From Tethya wilhelma (Eukaryota > Porifera > Demospongiae > Tethyida > Tethyidae), in assembly GCA_964030475.1 (NCBI GenBank), contig CAXIPT010000010.1:192177-256176 (forward strand): DNA of 64,000 nt, given 5' to 3'. Under the pieces are notes generated by a model. That model was not told the origin of the DNA and did no database searches. It worked only from the letters and a program-made list of their open reading frames with translations. Within the stretch, counting starts at the first letter, position 1, and each line of letters begins with the position of its first letter. Both the position numbers and the translations under genes were made by a program. Below are positions 56,554 through 64,000 of the stretch, in pieces.

Positions 56554-56628
56554 TGGAGGATCCGGGTATCGATCCCGGTACCTCCCTCATGCTAAGCAAG
56601 CACTGTATACCATTTGAGCTAATCCCCC
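56554..56628 (-). tRNA. tRNA-Ala(AGC)-like sequence, probable pseudogene
   Basis: The minus-strand 75 bases start GGGGGATTAGCTCAAATGGT and end GATCCTCCA. The acceptor stem pairs 7/7 (one G-U). The T arm CCGGG-ATCGATA-CCCGG is perfect. The loop CTTAGCA gives anticodon AGC. The D-stem does not close (GCTC against TAC.. instead of GAGC), two extra bases lie in that region, and the anticodon stem has one mismatch plus two G-U pairs. Internal A and B boxes are intact. It could be a degenerate tRNA, a tRNA-derived SINE head, or a still-transcribed variant. Confidence 0.6.
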
Positions 56629-56692
56629 AATCACACTGGACTACATAAAACTATATATTCAGAATACTTCAAACAACTTGACTACATCTCAC

Positions 56693-57255
56693 CTGTCCCA
56701 ACATCTTGTCATAGAGCTCGGGTAGGTTCCCTTGGTTCAAAGCTTCAGTGACTTCAGAAATCCAGTAGGTCTGACATCCAGCAATCACCACCTGACCAGG
56801 CCACTTCAATACCCATTGAGTATGAGGAATCTACAAACAGGGTAACAAGAGATAGCATACATGTCAACATCAAAATTAATAATTTTCTTTCTAAGTGACA
56901 TTGTACACAAGAGTTTTGTGCAATAACAATGAGTGGAGTAAACCATAATGCTATATACCACCTTTTTATGTATAAAGGATATTCTGCCTAACTAGCTTCA
57001 TTCCCAGGCTCTTCTTTTTCAAAGATTTTCTTTGAAATCAGAAAATATTCGCAAAGGAGGAACCCAGGAACTAGGTTACTATCTGATAATGATAAGTTGA
57101 ACCTACCTCCTTGTAGTTGATGAGAGAGTCCTCTATGATCTTCTTGAGGGAGGCTCTCATGACCCTCTCCACCTCCAGCAGCCAGTCCTCCACATTGCCA
57201 GTGGGGTAGAGGGTCTCACAGAATGGCACCTCCTCAGGTCCTCCTCAAATTGAAG
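56693..57255 (-). pseudogene. two dynein linker exons, displaced (module E)
   Basis: The minus-strand exon 57107-57255 encodes QFEED then EEVPFCETLYPTGNVEDWLL and EVERVMRASLKK, with one base missing near 57234 (149 rather than 150 bases). Exon 56693-56830 encodes IPHTQWVLKWPGQVVIAGCQ and TYWISEVTEALNQGN in 46 full codons. Both are phase 0 with good splice sites. These are hallmark sequences of the axonemal dynein linker region, over 1000 residues downstream of the exon c copy that precedes them here (57798-57990). The exons between are absent, so this is a rearranged fragment, probably of the same DNAH1-type gene. Confidence 0.8.
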
Positions 57256-57797
57256 CTAGAGATACATCACACATAATACGATAGTTAATAAATGTGTGTA
57301 TTCACCACAACCCACTCAATAGACACACATACATATACAAAGGAAAGGAGGAAAAAAAACAATTATAACAACAAAAAAACTTTAGGTAAGATACAATTGG
57401 ACCAAGCTAGTAAACTGAGAAAAGTAGTGACGTCTATCAGTAACCAAGAAAAACCACACTCAATACATTTTCAATTGGGGTTCATGTTAGCTTTATTCCC
57501 AGGCCCTCTGTAACCTAACTGATACTATCTAATAATTGGTTTGTTACATTAACGACCTCTACCAGACAAGCTTATGTATGGTAAGGATTGTCAATGTAAT
57601 AAATGCATGTCCTAAACTTGTAAACAACTTGTAAACAACTTGTGAACAAAGTAGTCTATAGAAAAATCAATGTTCTCAAAAACAATAGAAACCTAAATTT
57701 TCTACTGTCTCTCAAGTCTAGGAAAGAAGAAAGTTGGTTGGTGTATTGCACGAATGATGTTGCCTGAAGACCTGGGAACAAGGTCTAACCATCTGAC
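57256..57797. other. intron-like sequence of module E
   Basis: Lies between the displaced linker exons and exon c. No exon or gene recognised; one GTAAACAACTTGT tandem doublet at about 57620. Confidence 0.4.
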
Positions 57798-57990
57798 CTT
57801 AATTGTCATGTGGGCGTGAACCACCCTACGAGCAAACACGGTGGGATCTTCAGCTGCAAACATGATCGAGCCTCACACGAGGCACTCAGTAGTTGATGTG
57901 GTCCTCACAGCCTGGTGACTCCTGACCAGTGCTGGGAGGAGCAACTTCATCATGGTCACTGACCTTCCCAGCTGACTGAGTTGGAGCACC
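57798..57990 (-). pseudogene. dynein exon c copy (module E), frameshifted
   Basis: 193 rather than 185 bases on the minus strand. Four extra bases (AATT) next to the donor are shared with module C, and a second four-base insertion (ATCG) lies in the RLMFAAED segment. The following 390 bases up to the join at 58383 are intron b-c. Confidence 0.8.
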
Positions 57991-58383
57991 CTAAAGGAGA
58001 ACACAATGGGTAGGTTAATGTAACATTGATAACCATGAAAGAGTGTACATGTAGACAGAACATAGCAGCTATAGAGAAAAAGTAATTGTGGGATATTAAG
58101 TGCTTTTATATCACATTTTGAGGGACTGTGCATGAGAAATATACATGAGACTGAACAATGATTACTAGTGACCAGCTCTCTTATGTGTATTTCCTTCACC
58201 AAACAGCAAAAATAGACACAGTGAGCAAAAAAATATGTGAGACTAGTGACTAGAGTTTACGTGTATTTCCTTCACCACACAGCTAAAAAAGACTCCCTGA
58301 AAAAACCAGAAAATAACAAATTCAACTGACAAATTTACAGAATAATTATGTGCATGGTTGATACCAGCAAAACAGACTTCCTN

Positions 58384-59460
58384 TTTGCTTACTTCATTTC
58401 CATACCAATCATACACTGTTAGTGGAGTGAGAAGATCCATTGAAACATTCAAGATCTTTACATAGGACAAAAGAATGAAAGTTGCAAAAGCGCTCACAAG
58501 AGATGTCTTAAGGTCCCACTCATTACGAAAGAACCTAAAGCACTTGTAGAAAGGCCTCCACAGTCGTACAAAGAATATGTGTCTGTCGTGAAGTGTTACC
58601 AAGATGTATGTGAGTACAATCAACAGTAGAGGATAGATGGCCACACCATAGTCAAGAGCTCGAGTCCCAAGGGTGCTCAGGTTAGGGTGGATACAAAATG
58701 GAGGATACAAAGCTCGAAAGAAATCAAGGTTCCAAATGCTATAGAAATCAAGGATTATCTTTAAACTGACTTTTGTAATATAGCTGTCTGCATTTTTGTC
58801 AAAAACTTTAACATATAGCCATCGTAACAAATTTGGTGATGTCATTATTTGACATGTTGTGACAAAGCCATGAAGCCTAGGTGAAACCACTGAAATTCTG
58901 AACATTATGACAATGAGATATAGCACAGTCAGTGGTAGATATGCCACACCAATGTACTCCAACCATTTTAGGTTGTAGTCTCCAATACAGTTTACGCAGT
59001 AGGAACTGTAAGAGTTGACTGGAGGTGCATAACCACTGTCATAGTCACAACTGCCACACATTAGTCCAGTTCGATTCATTTGAAGATCACTGCAGAGAGC
59101 ACGGTTGATTTCTTTAGAGTCATTGCTGTAGCTGCTGTTCACTACCATCTTAGATTGACCATATATGTATCGAGTATCATCATGTATTGAAATGTAGCAC
59201 CTCTGTATGCAGTAGCCAATGACTGGGGACTTGAGTAGATCTTCATTATTTCTAGGGTAGAGTGAAATGCAGTAGCAAAATGGAAATATGACAGTATTTC
59301 CATCTATACATGTCACTTTGTTGTGAACTGAAGATCCACAAGTGCAAGTATCATTGGGACTTGGTACACTCCAAATTGGACAACTGTGATCAGAACTTTC
59401 TATTGTATGAGCTCGTACTGAAGCAGCCAGAGCTAAAGCTAGAAGGCAGCAAAGCATCAT
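58384..59460 (-). CDS. TM1 family membrane protein (copy A), cut by a contig join
   Basis: 359 open codons on the minus strand from ATG at 59460 (MMLCCLLALALAASVRA signal peptide). It has the full Cys-rich ectodomain, the first membrane segments and YDWYGNEVSK, then the n at 58383. The C-terminal 250 residues, expected from copy B, are missing from the assembly. The bases left of the join are dynein intron sequence, and a frame running into them to 58243 is not real. The variable patch reads DKNADSYITK. This copy is head-to-head with the apparent functional dynein gene at 60021. Confidence 0.8.
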
Positions 59461-60020
59461 TTAAGTTAAACACTATACAATTATATCAAGCTGTTAGTTG
59501 TTGACTAGGTCGATTTATGACTTAAAATTTCAAGTTCTATGTTTTTTGATGCTGTGATGTGTATTGATTAGTTTACACGGGTATAGCATGTTTGAATAAT
59601 TGACTTGAAAGTCTTATTATGTTTATTCTTTTACAAAATTTTGCTAGCCAACATATTAGTGATCTCTTGCATAGAAGCTTGTAGATATAGATCAAAGGAC
59701 TTGTTTTTTTGTGCATGGCCATTACAATTCTGTACAATGTCTGATGTTTATGTACATATTCATGTGGGCATGAATCGGTTGCCTAAGAAATCCATGTAAT
59801 ATTTCGTATCATGTATTATTTTGTATCAAATCTCCAGGCTCTATTCCCCCACACACAAACACATCCATTACCCACGCAAACACTTTCAGTTTCTTTGAGT
59901 CTCCCTTTATCAAAAGTACCGTAATTTTGAGATGTAAAAATTTTCCTGTTTTTGTCATGGATCAAAGTATAGCAGGAAAATTTTTTTGTGGACCTGTGAT
60001 ATTTTGATTTGTTGTGAACC
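59461..60020. promoter_or_regulatory. bidirectional intergenic region, TM1 copy A / DNAH1
   Basis: 560 bp between two divergent starts. It carries ATTCATG-TGGG-CATGAAT (59758-59775) followed at once by CGGTTGCCTAAGAAATCC, a half-match to the RFX X-box expected for a ciliary gene. Also present is a hairpin around GGAAAATTTTT (59935-59995). The dynein ATG sits in AACCATGG, a strong Kozak context. The whole region is repeated in the other modules. Confidence 0.6.
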
Positions 60021-63000
60021 ATGGATGTTGGTCTTTCTGGTAGTCATTGAGAAACTTTTTGAAGATGGTAAAACTCATCTTTATATCTTTATTTCCTTCC
60101 CTTAGGTCGGTACAAGTCCCCTGGTACCAAGAGCAACCCCCTCCCACCACTACAAAAGAGTCTGACCTCTAGAACACATCTTGGCCCAAGGTACTGAATC
60201 TCACCTAACCACACTTTCTGAAACCTCCCCTACTAACCCCTTGCTGTCCCTCCTTCCTGTGCAGGTATGAATGGGTGGATGTTGGTATGATGGACTATGA
60301 CCCTGAGACCAAGCTCTACCATGTGAAGAGGGTCCATGTACCAGAGCACATCTTAGAGGCCAGTTCAAAGAGAGGCTCTGGTAAACTGGAGTCTAGCTCC
60401 TCCACCAGCAGCAGTAGTGGCAGTGGCAGTGAGAGTGAGGAGAGGAGGGCAGCACCTCAGGCCAAGGGGGCTAAGACACAGGTGGGGAGTTGGGAAGGAA
60501 GTCTGTTTTGCTAGTATCAACCATACACGTAATTATACTGTAAATTTGTCAGTTGAATTTGATATTGGTTTTTTTCAGGGAGTCTTTTTTAGCTGTGTGG
60601 TGAAGGAAATACACATAAAATCTAGTCACTAATTTATTGTTTAGTCTGGCATGCATTTCCTACACACAAATACCTCAAACCTCGATATAAAGCTTGGCAC
60701 CAAATATTGCAAAATTGCTTCTTCTATAGCTGTTAGGTTCTGTATACCTGTACACTCTTTCATGGTTGTCAATGTTGCAGTAACCTGCCCATTGTGTCCT
60801 CCTTTAGGGTGCCCCCACTCAGTCAGCTGGGAAGGTCAGTGATCATGATGAGGTTGCTCCTCCCAGCACTGGCCAGGAGTCACCAGGCTGTGAGGACCAC
60901 ATCAACTACTGGGTGCCTCGTGTGAGGCTCATGTTTGCAGCTGAAGATCCCACCGTGTTTGCCCGCAGGGTGGCTCATGCCCACATGACAAGGTCAGTTG
61001 GTTAGCCTTGTCCCCAGGCTCTCTCTCTGTGAATAGTAGCTGTATAAGAGGGAGAAGGTCTAAGAGGAAGAAGTCTAAGGAAGGAGAGAGTCTGGCGGTG
61101 TAATTGCATGAATGATGTTGTCTGTAGAGAGACAGTCGAAAGTTTTAAGTTTCTACTGTTTCTGAGTACACTGATTTTTCTACAGGCTATTTTTGTTTAC
61201 ATAACTAATATATTCATTCAATTTCATATACTAGGCTTTCTTCCTGCCTTTTTGGTAGATATTATCACAAAAAGAAGATCTATAGAAGTAGAGCTAGCTA
61301 GTCATTATTTTGCCCCATGGATTACTTATTGACATTTCTTGATCATTGTTGCCTGTAGAGAGACAGTCGGAAGTTTAAGTTTCTACTGTTTCTGAGTACA
61401 CTGATTTTTCTACAGGCTATTTTGTTTACATAGCTAATTCATTCAGTGCATTTCACAAACTAGTCTTTCTTCCTTCCATTTTTGGTGGGTATTATCACAA
61501 AAAGAAGATCTACAGAAGTAGAGCTAGCCAGTCATTATTTTGTTCGCCCCATGGATTGCTTATTGACATTTCTTGATCCATTGTTCAGGCAAAAGACGGA
61601 GGCCTTGCTGAGGTACCACCTCTATGTGGACTGTATGCCTCCTGAGGGAATGCAGACCATGACCAGGAGCACAGTGGAGAGGATGGTGGAGGTGGCCAGG
61701 TCATCAGAGAGGCTGAACCATCCCAGGTGTGTGGGTGTGGGTGTGTTAGGAGCTGTAGATGAAGGATCATTGTGTGAATGAATGTATAGCTAGAAGTTTT
61801 AAAAGAGTACTATTTTCACAGATTGTTAACAGCCAAACTTTTGCAATATATATTCAAGTTTTATTTCAATTATATCTCAAATTTTCATGAATGCTCTGGA
61901 GAATGTGGAGTTTGTACTCCATGAAAAATTCTAGCTGTGAAATCTATGTTTGCCTTTCCCCCTCAGTTTGGATGGCTGTGCCAGTGCCCTCTCAAAGGAG
62001 GTCCAGACGGAGTTCACTAGAACCATGAACAGGATCCTGTTTGATAAGACTGTCACAGCTCAGCCTGGAACATTTCCCTTTGTCACCCTCCCTGACCCCA
62101 GGGTGGAGAGGGTGCCACAGACAGGTACCAGCAACAAGAATGTAGAATAATAATATCCACAGTTTTTAGATTAAATTTTGATAAAATTAATTGTCTTGTT
62201 ACAACATACAAATTTTGTGATTTGTAGTGTAGCTACCATAATTATAACCTCACCAAAAAATATTTTGTCAACCTACAAGTAATGCATGCACTTTCTTTTC
62301 TGTTACGCTTTATTTGTAATTTTTGAAGAAAATTCTCTCCTGCATAAGCAACTACTCAATTGCTTTGTGATAAAATTTTCACAGTGATATAATTATTATA
62401 TGTTCATTCCTCCTCTCCCTCTAGGTAAGCACCCTGATGTCCCTCCGTTTCCCCTGGCTGAGGTGAGGGATCGTTTCAAGTTCCTCTCTCTGACCACCAG
62501 TCGTGAGGCCCTCTCTGTGCTGGAGAATGTGAGGCTGGAGTGTGGCAAGGTGTGCGACATGAGTCTGTTCCACACCGGAGTCAGCAAGCACCTCAAACTG
62601 GAGGAATTTGACCAGACACAGCAGCAAGCATCCATGCAGGTACACAGTGTGTGTGTGTCTTTCTCATTGGTGTAATATATATCATGTGTGTGCACGTGTC
62701 AGTGACATTGTGTGATGGTGGAGGTGGTAAAGTCCATGTGGTTTGAGAATGCTGCAGTAAGTGAAATAATGAGATTCATGCAATACTTTCCTTATGGGAC
62801 AAGATAGCTAACTTTTGTCTGGTAAGGCATATATAGAAAGCTGGAAAACCAATCAAAAGAAAGGAAGAACCGGCACTTTCCAATGTAGCTTTAAATTTTG
62901 AAATTGGTTGGATAATAACAAACTTATTTGATTTTTTCTACTGACCTTCTTTAACCCAGATGGACTTTAGTACTGTATAATGTTAAAGAAAAATTGCATA

Positions 63001-63879
63001 TCATAGATGCTTAACTAGCCAAACAGTTGCCTGTGATTGTGTGCCTAGTTGTTTGTACATATTGTTGTTAAGGTTCAGAGTCACTAAAGATTACCATACC
63101 CTCTCCACTCTCTCTCCCTCAGGTCCAGACCTACCTGAAGGAGACCTGGGTGCCCACTCTCAAGTCATCCATCCGTTCCTGTCTGGAGCGTGTCAGCAAG
63201 GGATGGTTCAACATCTATGAGACTGACTTTGAAGTCTACCAAGGCTCCAAGCTCAAGAAACTGATAGAACTCATCAAATTTGCCATGCAGGTACTGTATG
63301 TTGTTGCCATCTAATGGACTTATCATATACCATAGATTGTGAAATTTTCATCGCTATAAATTTTCTCTTGTTTAATTTTCACGTGTTTAATTTTCGCCAC
63401 TTTGACCGATTCAGTAAAGATCACCATACGTTTTAAATGTTTGCATGTTTAACTTTCTCCACTGGCGCACGTACCGAAAATTTTTTAATGCTAAAAATTT
63501 CCCAATCTACGGTAGATGGAAATTATAGAAGAGTAATTATGTTTGAAGAAAAGCCATATTTAAACTTGGTGTTATTTCAACTTGAAGGATCAAGCAGCCC
63601 CTCCTAACGTATTGAAATCAAATTTTTTTGTGGGAAAATACTTCCATAGATTGATTTTGCAAAAACCACAAGCTTTGAAGATTTTTAACTATATTCTATG
63701 GACATGCTTCTCTAAGTGTGCTATTCCCATGTTGTTGTTCCCCTATAGGACTCCCTGCGCACCCTAGTGTTGGACTCCCTGAGGTCGTTTGTCCAGATGG
63801 TGTGTGATGCAGCCTCCTCCACCATGGCTGTGCCAGGAGACTTCCACTGGCAGGACCCTCTCACTGAGTCCTCTTTCAA
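60021..63879 (+). CDS. DNAH1: axonemal dynein heavy chain, DNAH1-type, N-terminal exons (continues past the window)
   Basis: Inner-arm axonemal dynein motor subunit; this part is the N-terminal stem (DHC_N1 side) that binds intermediate chains and neighbouring heavy chains in cilia. Exons: 60021-60039 (MDVGLS, tentative), 60106-60190, 60265-60481, 60808-60992, 61589-61726, 61967-62124, 62425-62639, 63123-63290, 63749-63879. All are GT-AG and phases agree throughout. Key sequences: YEWVDVGMMDYDPETKLYHV, a Ser/Glu linker, INYWVPRVRLMFAAEDP, ALLRYHLYVDCMPPEG, ALSKEVQTEFTRTMNRI, SLFHTGVSKHLKLEEF, SKGWFNIYETDFEVYQG. WVPRV...LMFAAEDP and YxLYVDCMP point to DNAH1 among the axonemal chains. Exons are GC-richer than introns. 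If MDVGLS is the start, the N-terminus is shorter than I recall for vertebrates. No disabling change seen. Confidence 0.85.
61124..61586 (+). repeat. tandem duplication in dynein intron c-d
   Basis: A unit of about 231 bp (GTAGAGAGACAGTCG ... CTTGATCATTGTT) occurs twice, starting at 61124 and 61355, with about ten percent difference. The second copy runs into the real acceptor TTGTTCAG at 61588. The first ends at the same point but lacks the AG. Confidence 0.85.
62728..62970. mobile_element. short derivative of the AAAGTCCATCTGG element in a dynein intron
   Basis: Starts TAAAGTCCATGTGGTTTGAG and ends ACCCAGATGGACTTTA. Its right 200 bases align with 6450-6647 (AGCTAACTTTTG, AGAAAGCTGGAAAA, CACTTTC). 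It lacks about 700 bp of the middle of 5705-6647. Confidence 0.7.
63330..63512. mobile_element. TA-flanked MITE in a dynein intron
   Basis: CCATAGATTGTGAAATTTTC at the left and the inverted AAAAATTTCCCAATCTACGG at the right, with TA on both sides (63328-63329, 63513-63514). Same CCRTA-type terminus and size class as 8698-8902. Confidence 0.75.
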
Positions 63880-64000
63880 GTGAGTCAATCAAGATAGTAC
63901 AGTATGTTATAGCATCAAGAAATTTATAGTAATACTTAGAGGGATTCATTTTAGTGACAGCATTTACATAGTCTGCATTTATTTACTGAATCCAGATCTG

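Noticed and set aside
58243..58383. C-terminal end of TM1 copy A reading through the n
   Set aside because: The bases left of the join are dynein intron b-c; the frame is accidental.
60170..60172. In-frame TAG in dynein exon a, apparently absent from the other copies
   Set aside because: It is only in frame if the exon is read as ...SVQVPWYQEQ.... The splice phases (exon a ends in two bases, exon b starts with one) require the frame RYKSPGTKSNPLPP...HLGPRYEWVD, where this position is TCT-AGA and there is no stop.
1..64000. CRISPR array, prokaryotic operon or viral genome
   Set aside because: No regularly spaced direct repeats, no ribosome-binding-site-led gene clusters and no viral hallmark genes. 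Spliced dynein exons and TA-flanked MITEs indicate animal nuclear DNA.

Overview
This is eukaryotic, AT-rich nuclear DNA from an early-branching animal, most likely a demosponge. It has GT-AG introns, an axonemal dynein gene, many foldback transposons, and large paralogous families of membrane proteins. One family (called TM1 here) carries the Cys-rich NRTGLMCGSC-type ectodomain that I associate with uncharacterised sponge proteins. The species call is inference; I see no bacterial or organellar genes. The assembly is a draft. Single n characters at 836, 7018, 11167, 20575, 28520, 32054, 52045, 53806 and 58383, plus a 35-base gap at 44060-44094, mark contig joins. One join lies beside sequencing-adapter sequence, another beside an exact 791-bp duplication.

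Layout. (1) 1-5.4 kb: broken dynein exon copies, an NHL-repeat fragment and a nearly intact TM1 gene (3559-5381). (2) 5.7-11.9 kb: mobile-element territory, with an uncharacterised 387-aa ORF (9620-10783) facing the tail of a transposase. (3) 12.5-24.7 kb: two genes of a second membrane family (TM2; exons 12507-12605 + 16994-18276, and 21993-24687), with a helical ORF at 15504-16409 inside the first gene's intron. (4) 25.7-44.2 kb: an array of rearranged copies of one module, a TM1 gene head-to-head with the 5' exons of an axonemal dynein heavy chain. Only the TM1 gene at 40399-42222 is fully open. (5) 45.4-56.1 kb: a TM2 pseudogene, a death-domain fragment, a BEL/Pao relic and the largest TM2 gene (54236-56131). 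(6) 56.5-64 kb: a tRNA-Ala-like sequence, displaced dynein linker exons, a TM1 gene cut by a contig join, and the apparent functional dynein gene (DNAH1-type, 60021 to beyond the window).

Working picture. The parental arrangement is best seen at 58.4-64 kb: a TM1 gene and DNAH1 start about 560 bp apart on opposite strands and share an upstream region. That unit, or parts of it, recurs about ten times in both orientations, broken by deletions, frameshifts, a micro-inversion and transposon insertions. The TM1 copies are nearly identical except in two short patches. The TM2 paralogs differ mainly in a cytosolic insert. Both families carry acidic dileucine-type motifs. These are the best candidates here for an undescribed, rapidly diversifying system; their function cannot be read from the sequence.
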